Of a DNA stretch of 64,000 bases, positions 35,206-48,497 are shown one piece after another; position 1 is the stretch's first letter, and each line of letters opens with the position of its first letter. Source of the DNA: Psettodes erumei (Eukaryota; Chordata; Actinopteri; Pleuronectiformes; Psettodidae). The position numbers and the translations under genes were made by a program. The stretch lies in the NCBI GenBank assembly GCA_016785225.1, contig JAFBJZ010000382.1, positions 186,001 through 250,000 of the forward strand, read 5' to 3'. The notes under the pieces were generated by a model. That model ran no database searches. It was not told the DNA's origin and was given only the letters and a program-made list of their open reading frames with translations.

Positions 35206-36497
35206 CTTGTTGGCAGGGCCTTGCAATGTTTTGAGAAGCACAGACTTCTGGCAGCATCGGCCAATATGATGGAGAAAAATGCCTGCCGCTAATGAAAGCC
35301 AGCAGTGTCTCTCCAATTGGACGACGACCCGAAAGGCATTATGTAACTGAGATACCGTAAACATTTCAAAATTGTCTCTCAACAAATTATCAGTGTTTAT
35401 TTTTTCCACATTATATCTGATATTTTTGAAACAGTTTGTAATTGAGGGGACCGCTCCGAGTCCGGAGTGAAGTTTCTTTTGAAAGCGAGGGCATTTTGTC
35501 TGCAATTATTTTTCTATTTCACTATCAAACAGTCCTTTGGCCAGCAGATTTGAAAAGGGGAGGGGGGGCAAGTGCCAGGCGTAGTTCCTGCACGCTGACA
35601 TGTTTTTTTTTTTTTTTTTTTCCGTAAGGACCTAATTTGTATCAATAAATAATCCAAATTCAAAGACTGGGTTTGTGGTTTTAGGTCAGTGTTAGATGTT
35701 TTATTTGAGGGAGGAAGGGGGAAGGGGGAAGGGGGGGTATTAATTTGAATTCAATCACTGGGACAAATTCAAGATCCCGGCTTATCAGAGACGCGCGCGG
35801 CGCTCCGTCCGCATTAATCAGCGCCCAGCTGAATGCTCCTCTTTCACTCCTGTTTTGATAGTGATGTTTTTGGCCGGGGCCCAGCGCCGCACTACAGCAC
35901 GTATTAGTCAAATATTTATTCTGTTCGGAAAATACAGGGCTATATTGAGATGGGAACAGGGCGAGATGATTTAATGGGCACACCGGAGGGCCGTCCTCGG
36001 CGTGGGCGCCGCGCGGTTCTGGCGGTTCTCGTCTCGGAGAGCGGACCCGGAGAGGCCTCGAGATGCCGTGATTCAAGACCCAACTGGGGGGGCATGAAAG
36101 ATGGAAGGCTCCGAACGGCAATTATTGCTCATCAAGGCGAATTTCAAAGGGTGACTAAACTGTCGAAGGTCTCGCATGTGAGAGATTTACAGTTTTTTTT
36201 TCCCCCGTGGTGCAGCGTTTTTATGTTCACGCAGACATCGTCACTGCACAATAAACTACATCGCTTCTTTTTTTTTTTTTACCCTCAGGAAGTTAATTGA
36301 AACTTTCGCTTGAAACGCAGACACATTCCTGCCCGTCCAACACACAGATTCGCCGGCGTGTTTGCCGACTGCCGCTGGAGCAGAGCACAGCGTAACCATT
36401 TGACCCCGGTGAAATAACAGGAGCGAGACATTAGAGACAGAACCTGTCTCAGTCTTTATTTGGAAGTCTAAATCCCCCCCCAACCCCCCCTTGACTC

Positions 36498-36519
36498 TTT
36501 TTTTTTTTTTTTTTTTTTT
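36498..36519. repeat. T22 homopolymer
   Basis: An uninterrupted T run. Confidence 0.9.
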
Positions 36520-37295
36520 ACGCTGGCCTGCAGCGAAATGTGATTTTCCAGCACATGTAACGAACCGGCGCTCACTCAAAATAGACTGAAGGAACATTTC
36601 GTGCTCAAAGCCGTTTCCTCTGGAAGAAATCCTCGCCGCATTTGAGAAGCGAAGAAATTTCTTACCTTACACGCGGCACTTCATATATCACCGTTAACGT
36701 CAACTGTCATAAACTTAAAAATAATATTTGTCCGCTCGTATTTTTCTCCACGTCATGAAATTTGATGAAACGTCCTGACGTGTCTTTTTGGTGTTGCTCT
36801 TTGGATCTCCAGCCGCAGGAACAGATATTTCCAGAAGGCACTGCTAAAGTTACAGCAGGAGGAGAATGAATCAATACGCGCCGAGCTCTGCTTTTTCGCT
36901 TCCGAGGCGTAGTAACACGGAACCGTCGTACAGTTCTCGGTGGCATTTATGTACTTAAGTAAGTTCTTCGTTAACTAATGCTGGAGAGCAGCATCTGTGG
37001 TCCTTCGGAGCCGGGGAAATGTTTGCAGACCTGAAAATATCCAAAACTATTCTAATTTATTGCTTTTTGATGCGTAAACAGAAAGAAACAGGGTTAAATT
37101 ATGGTGTCAGTTTCATACTTTCTATCATGAGGGTTCACAGTGTGACACGTGATGAGCTGCGTGTCGTTATTTTCCTGTTTACTCCTGCAGCGTTTGAGCC
37201 AGGGCGGTGTGGGAGGGGATCAAACGAGCCCATAAATCAGCTTGGAAGGGGGGTCATTTCTGCAACAAGGGACAATAAGCGATACTGTCAAAACT

Positions 37296-37719
37296 TGGGA
37301 GGCGCCGATACCAAAAACCAGTATCGGGTATCGGATCGTCGCTATGCTAGTGTAAACGTTAAACTACTCCGATGGCACTCGAACGCAACGTGTCGTCGAC
37401 CTCTCTCTGAGATATTTGAAGATGTGCGGGGATGACAAAACAGGGTTTTTAAAAGAATTTCGTGCCTCACTTCATTCACGCACACACAAACAGGGCTGAA
37501 TCGCGATTGAGCGGTCCCCGCTCCTCAACGACGACAACGTGATGTGGCAAGAACGCCAGGGTTGTGCTTTTAGTTCGCTGAAGTCGGACAGCGGAGCAAC
37601 ATCTGATGATGATAACGTAAATTAAAATCTGTAAGGGCACGAGCGGGGCAAGTACTCACATGTAAGTACTCGCGCTTGTACTGGGTATGAAATGGAAAGT
37701 GGTATCGGTGCGTCGCTAG
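37296..37719. mobile_element. Non-autonomous hAT-like element, 424 bp
   Basis: The right end, GGTATCGGTGCGTCGCTAG, is the reverse complement of a CTAGSGATGCACCGATACC-type terminal repeat. The left end, TGGGAGGCGCCGATACC, is a diverged match. Internal GTATCGGGTATCGG and repeated AAGTACTCG phrases are typical of a widespread fish hAT-derived element. Flanking 8 bp repeats TCAAAACT (37288-37295) and TTAAAACT (37720-37727) match at 7 of 8 positions, the size of a hAT target duplication. There is no transposase. Confidence 0.65.
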
Positions 37720-37727
37720 TTAAAACT

Positions 37728-40700
37728 ACACAAGAGGCTAGCGACACACAATTTACGTACAGATGCACATTTACACACTCGTTTGGATGGTTCAATGTGT
37801 CCATGATGTAGAGGTGGAGAACTGGGCGGTGCAATGGCGCACTCGTAATGCGCGATGTGGATCCATGGAGGCGCGCTGCCGCATCCACCTGCCCGCGGGC
37901 CCGCGGCGCTGATGCAGGACTGCCCGGGTTTGTGCCTTTGGTCCGAGCTGGCGCAGGTTTCCTAACGCGCAGAAACCTGGGTGGCCGCGCTGAATGACAT
38001 TTGACATTTGGAGCCGCTCGCAGCGGTCATGACATCAGCGCTCCCTAATGGCGGTTCTTATTTTAATGGGCAGGATTATACGAAAAGGCCGTGACGTTTA
38101 TATTGAATCTGCTGCACCTAATTAGAGTGGAACGGCGGGGTGGAGGGGTCTGCTTATTCGCAGGCACCACCCGCCCCTCCAGATTCCCAAATAGCCTTTC
38201 CCTAATGCGACCGCAGGGCTTTTTGTGTTGTTTCAGGTACAGTATCTCCTCATTTTCGTTATTTTCTGCAAGCCTCAAAATTAATTAAAGGTACACATGT
38301 CACGTTATCCGAGCGTGAAGCCGAATTTGGCAAAGCATGAATCTCTCGGAGACGAATTCCGCACAATGGAGCGAGACTTGCGGGAGTTCGGGTTTCACCC
38401 CCCGGATCAAGGCCCCTATAAAGCGACATTAACTTTTGTTGCGAGCGCCACGGGGGAGCCATCCGAAGCCCAGCGTCAAGCGCCACTACGGAGTCTCCAG
38501 GCGGCGGCTATCTGCGCTGACCTTCTCCTATAACCGGGACCAGGTTTTTCCCGGGGTCATCTCAGTTCCACCAGCGCCAGCGCGCGAACACGACGTCAGC
38601 GCAAAATGTTTGGGAGAAGCCTCGGAGAGGGGGGGCGAGCGCGCTCCTCCTGCCGTCGCTGCGGCGACATCAAGCGGGGCTAAACGGTTTACACAGAAAA
38701 TATAGGAACCATAACTGCCGCTCCGCAAAACACGGTTTCATCAGATAGCTGTGCAAAAAAACAAGCCTCCCCCCACCTCTCCGGGGGTGGGTGCCTGCTG
38801 ACTGGTCCCACCCACTCGCTCTCTCAGCTGGAGAGAGCAGACAGGCAGTCGCAGATGCCGCGCGCGAATGTGTCTGCGTGATATACAAGTGACTCACGCC
38901 TTTCCTGACAGACGCCTCCGTTCTTAATTGCAATTTACCGTCGCCGCCGGTCGCCAGATGAAATATCGCCAGCGCAGGCGGGCAGGGGCCGCGCCGCGCG
39001 AGACGCGACGGCGACCCACCTATCCGAGGCATGACCGAATCTCCGCCGCGCTGCCAAGGGGAGGGGAGGGGGAACCCCCCCCGCCAGATAATGCGATATC
39101 ACATAATCCTGACTCCCATTCCCCCCGCGCGGCCAAGCCCACATAGGCTTTCCACTCAGTAGTGACGACCGGGCTGATGAAAGAAAGCAGAGGCCCATTA
39201 AACCTTACGACTCATCGACTCATCTGAGTAATCTGGAACAGGCACGCAGCTGGGGGTGGGCGGGTGGGCGGGCGAGCCAGAGAAATGACAGGCGAGCGGC
39301 TGACAAACAGCTACAGATTTTTTATTTTTTTTAAAAAAACATCTATCCCATGGCTCGGCTCTTACGGCCGACCGGAAATTTAGCCCTTTTCCCAGGTAAA
39401 TAAACGTTGGATTCGACACGTTTGGTGGGAGGGCGGGGGTTCCGGGCGGTGAGGGTCCCCCTCGTGGACGTGCCGTAACTTGACCGGTGGAATATTTGTT
39501 CCAGCGGGCACTAAGAATAGCTCACAACATAATTTCCTTTGGCGCGCAGCGCAGGTTAACTAGCCGAGGGGCCGCCAGCGTCAGCCGTTGCCTGGAGACG
39601 GAATTTGCCAAACACTCGACTCGGTTCGGCCTCCGGGACGGGTGGTCCCGAAACTGCGCGGGTTTCCTGAGCCCGTCGCCGTCTGCGTGCGCTTTCGGGG
39701 ATTTGAAGGAGCTACGGTTTCCGCGTTCACCCGCGCGCGCCTCGTCCCACCGCCGACTAAGCCTCGCTCCCCACGTTGCACTGAGCAGAGCTAACAACAG
39801 CTAGGCTAACGAGCTCCCGCACGCATTTATCTGCAGGATGGGTGCAGCGAAGTTAACGGTGCGTGCTGTAAATGGTTTATTGCAAACGCCATATGGAAGT
39901 TTTTGAGAAGGGTGGGGTGGAGTGGGGGTGGTGGTGGTGGGGGTGGGGGTGTATCAGCATTCCCTGCAGTAAGTAACACAGCACAGGCAGCGCCTCCGCT
40001 CGACGCCAGCCTCGCAGCAGAGATGCCGCGTCGCCCGACTGCTTCGTCCTCATTTGACGAAATGGAAAAACACGGGTAAAGCGTGGGGCGCGACCCCCCC
40101 ACCCCCCCCGATGGCCCAGGAGCGAGGGCGCCGAGCGCGGACTGCGAAGCCCCTGGTTTGTGTCCAACCGGGTTCCGTGTTTCTCATCTCGCGCTTCATT
40201 AATTTCCTGTCCTCTGTCTCCCGGCGCCATCCAATAAAGGCGTGACACGCAGAACCCCCCCACACACACACACACAAAAACAGATGCTGTAAAATGACAA
40301 ACTTTTTACTAAATTACACGCCGCCCCCCCCCTTTTCCTCTGACACGACTTGAGAAATGACGCCGCCTGACTGCTCACTTGTAGCAGCGTTATTAAAAGT
40401 CCAAATGTGCGGCACAGAGCATCCACTGTGGCTCGTTTAAAAGTTGAAAGACTTGTTTCAGCCGGCAGTTTCTCCGACTTCCGGACTATATAGGTCAGGG
40501 AAACCTGCCAAACGGCTTCCTGCATATTGGGCACACGTGTTACGCCACACGTCGCTGACTGACATTTGATGTTTTCTACCTCTCCACTTCCACCCCCCCT
40601 CTCCCTCACCTCTCCGCCCCGCGCTCCTCTCCGTCTCCCCCTCCTCCTCCCCCCCCGGCGCGGTGATTGTGATGGAGAGGTTAATCCGGCCGGCATATGG

Positions 40701-43700
40701 TTGCCATCGGCGGCAGATCTCGCCGCGACGCTGGACGGACAGCGCGGGCTAATCACGATCTTTGATCTCCCACGAAAAAAAACCCTCAGCTCGCGTGGCT
40801 CTGATTTCCCCGCATCGCTGCCACGCTGGAAACGAGGAGGCCCCCGCCGCTCTGGAAGTCATTTTGGGCTTATTACTTAAGCCCCGGCGTATCCCCATTG
40901 TCTTTGCGAGCGCTGGAAACGACTGGAGGCCGTGCTTCTGTGCAGTCGGCGGTGCGGGCATTTCCTCTCGCTGCGCTGCTCCGCGGGCCGACTCTGCGCC
41001 TCCTCGCCCTCTTCCCGAGGCGGCCAACTTTTGATGAGAGCTTTAATTCGATGTTGTTAAGGTTGTATGGTTTCAACTTTGCCATTTCTTTGGCTTATAA
41101 CGGCGGAGTTTGTTTTTTTTTCTCCCACCCCCCCCCCATGTGAACGCATAGCCTGTTGGGCGACGTCCTAAAATGGCCTCCAGATTTATTGGCGAGATTT
41201 TTTTTTTTTTCCCCTCCCTCCTCCGTCCGAGCTAAAGCGGGAACATTACTCAGCAGCAATTACCGACGGCAGCTGACAGGGTCGGCGCTCGCCGCGACCT
41301 ACGCACGTCCCAACGTCAAGGTGCGCCGTGATTGAGTAACGCGGCGCTTTGGAAAGTGCACAATTACAGCTTAGGGCCTGGGGTTTTTGTGACAGTGTCC
41401 TGTTGGCGGGGCTGAAACAGCACACCGGCTGAGCTCAGGATTGTCGCCGGGGCAATCATGGACACCTCAGCGGTAATTAGAGTAAGACTTAGTGAGAGCA
41501 TCGGTCACGTCGCTGTTCCAGTGACTCATGAACCCCCCCTCGGCGAAACACGCGTGCGTACGCACACCTCGGCGCCGCCCGCGCACACGTGGAACCAGTC
41601 AGCGGACACTGAGCCCGGCCTGGTCTTAAGTAAAATGTAGGGGCTTTGAACGGATGATCTGTTTACAGGGAGAAGAAAGGCGGGCTATCGGGTTGCCAGA
41701 TCTGGAACACATTGATGTTGATGCTACTCCCATTGTCAGACGAAACCGTGGATCTACGTGATACACAACAGATGATACACAACTCCTTTGACAGGCGACG
41801 GGCGGATTGGGGCCTGCGAAACGCGGAGGCCGCGCCCGCGCCGCTCGGTTCCGTCGCCTCTGCTGGCGTTTACCTCAAACCCCCGGCGCAGCCAGCGAGA
41901 GGGCCCAATTTCAAGTCAATATTTAGACCGTAAATTCTGCACCAAATTAAACCCCCCGACGGACGCGTCACTTCATTTTTTTTCTTCTGTGAGGTGAAGT
42001 TTTCCGTCAAGATTTCACTTTTGAGTCCCCCGCTCCTTTTCACCCGAAGGCCGACGAGCACTGGCAGATGCTCGCCCCCGAGAGCCCGGGGGCGGGCGGG
42101 GCGCGGTGGACGCGGCCAAGCGCGTCGGCGTGTGTCAGCTTTTCTATTCCGCCACGGCTTGAGGCGCACCTTTGTGCGTCGCTGCTCAGTAAATGGATAT
42201 TTTCCTCAAGGATTCCTCACAGCGGAGTTTGTGTGTTCACCAGGAGCTTTCAGTGCGTGGTTGGAAGACAGACTACGCTGCAGACAGATCTCTGGTTTAG
42301 CTCGGTTTGCCCCCCCCCCGCTCCCTGCTCCCTGGCCAAAACTATGCAGATGAAAGTTTGGAGTGTAACAAAGTGATTAACAGTGGTGCAGCACGAATGG
42401 CTGAGGTTTGCCGTATTTCTGCTGCTGGGTGGTAACCTAACGGCCATATTAACATTAATTCAATTTTCTCCCGCCCCGTCTTTTTCGGAGAGGCGCTTCA
42501 TTATGGCGAAGACTTTGCTGATTTTTACAGCGCGAGAGCGGGACGGGCTGCAGACCGCCGCTAGTTAGGCAGCGAAAAAAAAAAAAAAGAAATGAAAAAG
42601 AAAAAAGAAAGCGCAGCGGCGACACAGCGAAGTTTCCCAGGGAAGTGGGTGGCTGCTCGAACGACTCTTTTGTCTTTCCTCTCTTTCTATTTCTTCCCCC
42701 CCTTTATCAAACAGAAGCTGCGTTTTTGTTTTTAAAAGAGCTGTTTGTGCGCACTTTCCCGATGACAAACGCAGGCCACATCCTATTGTCGAAAAAGGCC
42801 GGGTGTCTTTACGGCCCGGTGAGGCAGCAGCACATGGCGGCCCGTCCTATCAGGCGCAGGGGCAGCGTGTTTAGTCATACATTAGGGCGAAGGACACTTA
42901 AGTGCTACCTGATGTTAGCGGGGAGTGCATGTGGACACAGTGGTTTTTTTTTTTTTTTTGGGCGTGCCTCAGAAAGTATGCACAATAATTTTGCCATTTA
43001 CTGCGGTCTTGCGATGGTGCTCTGCCGCTGTTATATTGGTGTGGAATGTACCGTTCTATTTTCGAGCGGGCCCACTCGGTGGGTTGTGGACCACGATGGC
43101 CGCTGCCCCACTCACGACTTTTTTTTTTTTTTTTTTACGACAAAGGCCGGTGACTGAGCCCGGACCGGGGCCCGGCGGAGCGGCCTTTCTTGACGCAGGA
43201 CATTTTTGAGGCGGTTGTGTCAACATCTCGACGCTGCTCCGTCCTTTATAAAGAAACATGACGGCCGGAGCGGACGCCGAATTCCACCGCAGTGTTTTCC
43301 CAAATTGTGTCCAACAAATTGCCCTGTTGGGATTTCCAAGGTTTCCAGTTCAAAGCTTAAAAAACAACCAGGGAATGATACAAATATGATGACTAATATG
43401 ATGAGGAAAATTATACATACGTTTTTTTTTCCCCCTCCCCTTCTGATTGCAAGTTGACCACAATTTGTTATGGATCCCAGGAACGCGTACGTCTCCGGTA
43501 CAATCGTCGTCCTGTGGCCGCCCGTCCCATTCATCTGTGTGAATGGAGCTTGTAATTACAGAGCGGGGCAGTTGTGTTTAAACGGCAATACAGTTTGCAG
43601 TTTTTCACATAAGCTGTCAGAGGCTCGAATCCGAAGCGAAGCAAAAATAAGCAATATTTCTGCGGAGGGTCCCTGCCAATAGCCCGAACAAAATAACAAC

Positions 43701-43860
43701 TCCCCGTCCAGGCCAACGGCTGCGGCCGCCATGTTTATTTTTCTGGACGGAGTTCGTCGATGGAATTTCAGAATTAACTGACGGACTCGAAAATATTTAT
43801 TGGAGGGGCGCCGTAGCAAAAGTGAACATCAGGAAAGAGAGCGAGAGGGAGAAAGAGAAA
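37728..43860. other. Upstream flank, fourth segment
   Basis: No exon is recognised. CpG-rich blocks lie at 37830-37930, 38540-38660, 38940-39150, 39580-39770, 40600-40700 and 42060-42130. G-rich repeats are at 39908-39950. T or A runs lie at 42578-42593, 42944-42959 and 43120-43136. Confidence 0.55.
39908..39950. repeat. G-rich (GGT)n/(GGGGT)n stretch
   Basis: Several runs of four to five G and a GGT triplet repeat, with quadruplex potential on the plus strand. Confidence 0.8.
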
Positions 43861-43879
43861 AAAGAGGAATCAAAAAGCA

Positions 43880-44360
43880 TCCATCATCACCGAGGAGTGC
43901 GCGAGCGTGGTGCGGCTGTCATTTCATTTCCACTTGCGCTAGATTAAATAAAGAGCAGGCTGCAAAATTTTTTTTCTTTTTAAATTAAAACAAAAAAAAA
44001 ATCCCTCTGTACTCTGGAGTCTCCAGCCCTCTGGCTCTGCATTTGACTGACCACTTGTCAAACTTAGAAAGGAGGGAAAAAAACCTGCAATTACGACTCG
44101 CCGCAGGACTCGGAGCGGTTATTAATGAAAGTTAAATATATTAACCCGTCTTTTTTATCTGATGGGGCCTAATTAGCGTGGAAACGCAAACATATCCTCC
44201 GTATCAGAGTTATTAGCCGCCACAGGACGGCCGCGCCTGTAATGCTGTGCAGTTGGAATCGCGCGTGAATATTAATCCATCATGCTGCATCGGTAATAGT
44301 AGCTGCAGTAGTCGCCCTGGTGGTATAGTTAAGCTTCAAACCTCAAAAGCGTTTCATATG
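43880..44360. promoter_or_regulatory. Candidate cis-regulatory block, about 480 bp
   Basis: Unique sequence with many homeodomain-type cores (TTATTAATG and TATTAACC near 44120-44145, CTAATTAG near 44170, TATTAATCC near 44271), between G-rich CpG-dense DNA on the right and mixed DNA on the left. No repeat or open frame explains it. Function is inferred. Confidence 0.3.
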
Positions 44361-46327
44361 TGCGCTGGCTTTGATTTGGAGCTCGAATGGGGGAATAATG
44401 GGAGGCAGACAGGCCGGGGAGCGCAGCCACACAAAGGCACCGGGCCTCTCCGAGGGGTCTGGCTGCCTGGCTGTCTCAGGGCCCTGGGCTGAGGTTGAGA
44501 CTGGGGCCGAAGCCGTGAGACTGGGGTTTCACAGGAGACGGAGTTCAGTAATGAGAGGGCGGGGGGAGTGGGGGAGTGGGGGTGGGCGGAGGCATCCTTC
44601 CCCTGCAGCCTGGCCCTCACCTCGGAGACCAGCGCGGACCCCCCCGGAGGCCCCGGAGACCCCGAGGAGGCTCGAACCGTGGGTGGACCGGGGGGCGGTG
44701 TGATGGGACACGGGCGGGGTGGGGTGACTCGGGGGTTTTGCGGCGGCCCCCTTTTCTAAACAGCGCACCCTAAAAATAGACCCTTCCGCTATTTATGCCG
44801 CTGAAGTCCCGAAAAAGGACGAAAGGGCTTTCTCTCCAAATCAAGTTAAGCAAAGCAAATCTTGAATTTGATGGAGGATTAAAGTTCGGCGAGCGCATGA
44901 CAAAAAAAGAAAAGGGGGGGGGGGGCAAAAAAACACGGAATTTTCCACTTCATCCGCAGCAAAACAACAATCGCCGGGAAGTAGCCGGTTTAGCCCCAGT
45001 GCGTCTGCGCGCGCGGCCAAACGGGAGCCGGATAAAGAAACGAAGGAGCGCGTGCGGCCGTCGGAGAGGAGCGACGCAGCCCCGTACAGCTGCAATAAAG
45101 TTAGAATGTCAACTACGGCTGATTTATTTGAAGTGGAAGGGAAGTGTTTAATACGAGACACATGGTTTCAATAGATAGCCCCAGTTCCATGCCACGAATT
45201 GCAGAAAGATGTAAAACCGACCGCGCGGGACTTGGTCAGTGATAAGTACGCGAGACACAGAGCGACGCCGTAATCCGCTCTTCGCTTTACGTCCGGCGGG
45301 ATTCTGAAACGGCTCAAGATGTTTTGGGGTTTTTAAAAGCTCCGTCTGTTCCGCAGCTTCGATAAACCCAGCGGTGAAACTTATTTTGGTCCCCCCCCGG
45401 GTATCCACAGAGACAGACAGGTGCAAACAAACACACACCGCAGCGCGCCCCGGGGGCCTCTACTGTACACAAGCGCCGCCGTCCAAATATACCCAGCCCC
45501 ACGACAAACCTACTTACGCCGTCTTTGTTCGGTGCCTAGCGCTAACACTCGGCGCGCGCGTTGCCAAGAAAATAAACACAATCAGTCGAGACCGGGACCC
45601 GGGATCCCAAATAGCGCCTGGCGCGGGGCGGCACCTCCGCCGCCGCCACCGCCGCTGCGTGGATTCCAAACTCTTCGGAGTCAGATCTAGGATGGCGCAG
45701 CGTTTTAACTTGGCGCTTTCAAGGGTGAGGTCACGTGATGTCCCGTTCACGTTAAAGCCGCGTTAGTTTCAGGAATCGTTCCTGTTGGTTCCAGTCACCG
45801 CGTGAACCTGTGCGGGTGAGAGAGTTCAGGGTGGCGGAGGTCCGTGTCAGTTTTAGTCCCGATTCCATCACGAAAAAAAAAAAAATCACAGAGGAGATTA
45901 AAACTCTTCTGGAGCCTTTATTTATTTTTTTCCTGCAAAAGTCAACAGAGCACACGCGCTCTTCTCAGCGACACCCTGCCTCCGCATTTAGAGAATCACA
46001 CGCATTCGCACCTGGTCGCTCGCAAAAAATATCCCAAATCATCAGATCATCAAAGCGCGAGCCACAGAGCAGCTCTGCTGGACCTGGGGCGACGGGGACG
46101 AGGGCCGCCAGACGAACCCCCCGAGCGACGTCCCCATGTCGACGAATCGGCTTCCCTCGTCGACCTCGATGCTAAAAATCAAACACTTCTTCCTTTCCTG
46201 TTCAGGGTGCTTCATTTCGCAGACGTCTAATGGGTGTTGGTTTTTTTTTTTCCTCCTGCTTGTTTATGGGCATGTGTGTGTGTTTTTTTTGTTGTTTTTT
46301 TTTTCTTGAGAGAAGAATCCAAGAGGG

Positions 46328-46331
<4 letters not shown>

Positions 46332-46365
<34 letters not shown>
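46332..46365. repeat. (GA)n microsatellite
   Basis: About 17 uninterrupted GA units. Confidence 0.95.
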
Positions 46366-46369
<4 letters not shown>

Positions 46370-46472
46370 AGTCCTGAGATGAAACGCTGACATGGAGTTT
46401 CCTTCTGGTGCAGAAACGGCCCGTGAGCTCGGAGGCGTTGTTGAGACTACAGAGAAACGCTTTCCTCATTCA

Positions 46473-46492
46473 TTTTTTTTTTTTTTTTTTTT
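46473..46492. repeat. T20 homopolymer
   Basis: An uninterrupted T run. Confidence 0.9.
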
Positions 46493-48467
46493 GCGCTCCG
46501 GAGGAACTGACTGATCACCGGCCAGTCTGCTCGCTTTCGAAAGACAGTTGTCTCTGTAGTTTCCTGATCCGGACCAAAGCCCTTTGTGACTAAACAAATG
46601 GAATAAATTACCCAACTGGAGTGAATTATAGATTTTCCCCCTAGAAGTTGCTGGCATTTATTATATTACAAATGCCTTTATGTTAGGAACAGAAATTAAA
46701 TGGGGAAGTCGTAAAAAGTGCACTCCCAGACTTATGGCAACGGCCTCCATTATTCTGTTAAACAGAAACGCTCCTCTGGAGGGGTCAAGCGTTCGTCCTC
46801 CTGTGTGCGTTTATATCGCTCTTCGAGGATCCCGGTTATTAGTTCAACCTGGTGACCCCCGCGGCCGCCGCTGCCTCCTGTCAGAGACGACATTTCCTAC
46901 AGTGTCAAATGGGCTCCAGGCGTGAGCCTTTGAGCCGGGCCGCTACATCTGCTCTACATATTCATCCCGGGGCCTCTTTAATTCCTGCCCCGCGCCCACA
47001 CACGAGCAGAAAACACGCACGCACGCAGGGCTAACCCCCCCCCGCACGACACGAACACGCGCCGGGATCAAGGAAGTAGGAAGAGGACGCAGTTTATTTA
47101 TGGTGTCGGGCTCGAAGAGGGACGCGAGTCACTTAAATCTTCCTTTAAAACAAGCGCGCGGCGCCCCGGCGAGCTGCGGGCCGGCGTGGCGCGGAGCTGC
47201 AAACACGAACTCCTTTCAAACGGGAGACACATGAGGTGAACGTAACGGGCGCGACACCCGCGGACGCGGCCGCTGATTAACACGCAGCTCCGGCGACATC
47301 TGCGATTCAGACTGTTGCAGCGCGGGATACGTGCTGATGCGAGTAAACCGGTTCGTGATTTGATCAGTAACTCGAAAAACGATGGTCGGGTCACGGGATT
47401 CGCACGCATTATGAACCCCCCGCCCCCCCTACATTTTAACGGATGGAAACGAACGTGATTCATGTCTTGCTCACGCATCTCCAGTCTGCTGAGTCAGCCC
47501 TCCAGCAGATAACCATTAACCTAGGCATGTTTAATCTGCAACACTTTGCCGCGTTCATCTGATCAGATTTACGTCGTGCTGATGAGCGGCGAATGACGTC
47601 GGCGCACGAACACGATCTTCAGGTCGATAGGCGTACTGAACTGAAGAGCTGAAATATCAAACATATTAATTATGTACAAAAAAATGTGGACATCCTTTGT
47701 GCGGCAAAAGTCCCGATTAATTTCCGACGAAGCCAACACGCGGTAGAGGGAAATATTCACGTGGACGGGCTGCGTGCGAGACGCCAGTCCCGTTTACATC
47801 CTGATATAACAGCCGGCGGAGACGGGGCGAGAGTTCGCACTGAGCCCACAAACCCATAAAGAGGTTCGAAGACAAAAGCGCAAGAATTTACGGAGAGCCG
47901 AAGTTCCGAGGCGGACGCGAGCGAGCGGATCTACAGGAGGGCAATAAAACGGCGCGCAGCGCAGACGGGAACCGGGCGAAGGCGTCGACTCTCGCCAAAG
48001 AACGTCGCCGGTTCTGCAAATGAGGTCTGCTGCAGCGGCAGAGCGGAGCGCTGTGTCTCCACACAGCATTCAGCAACATCCCAGTGGGATGTCGCGTGTG
48101 CGAGCGCGGCGCCGCAGCGGAGCTGTCCGTCCGAACTCGCTCGCACGCTTGGGCCAATCTGGTCTCAAGGGAAGCCCATAAAAGGCTTTGGAAACATGCA
48201 CGCTTCTGAGCCTTTTTGCAAATGTGACACGCCAAGCGAAGTGCGAAGTGATCCGCCGCGGACAAGGCGGCGGCGACCTCTGAGGTCACAGAGGAGAGAG
48301 GGGATATGTTGCCGTACCGCCCACAAGTCCCCTTGCTGCTGATGAGGCCTTCAGGAACGGCCCGAGCGCACGGTAATCTGAACGCGACAAAAAAGAACAG
48401 GCAAAGACAAACCTCACAAAAGGTGCAAATTTAAGCCTGAACCCTGTTGGTTTACACCCAAACCTAT

Positions 48468-48497
48468 GAGTACGAGTACAAGTACAAGTACAAGTAC
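48468..48497. repeat. Hexamer tandem array, five units of RAGTAC
   Basis: Two GAGTAC units followed by three AAGTAC units, without interruption. AAGTACTCG recurs about 35 bp to the right. Confidence 0.9.

Larger units (their letters stand above)
34281..37295. other. Upstream flank, third segment
   Basis: Apart from the CCAAT array it holds G-rich GGTG repeats at 35163-35205, a T18 run (35601-35620), GGGGGAA units (35710-35737) and a T22 run (36498-36519). No exon is recognised. Confidence 0.55.

Noticed and set aside
37019..37435. Possible supt3h exon because of a short LMRK-like match
   Set aside because: Only a few residues resemble the Supt3h DLLFLMRKDK segment; the rest does not align, no suitable splice sites frame it, and the right part lies in the hAT-like element.
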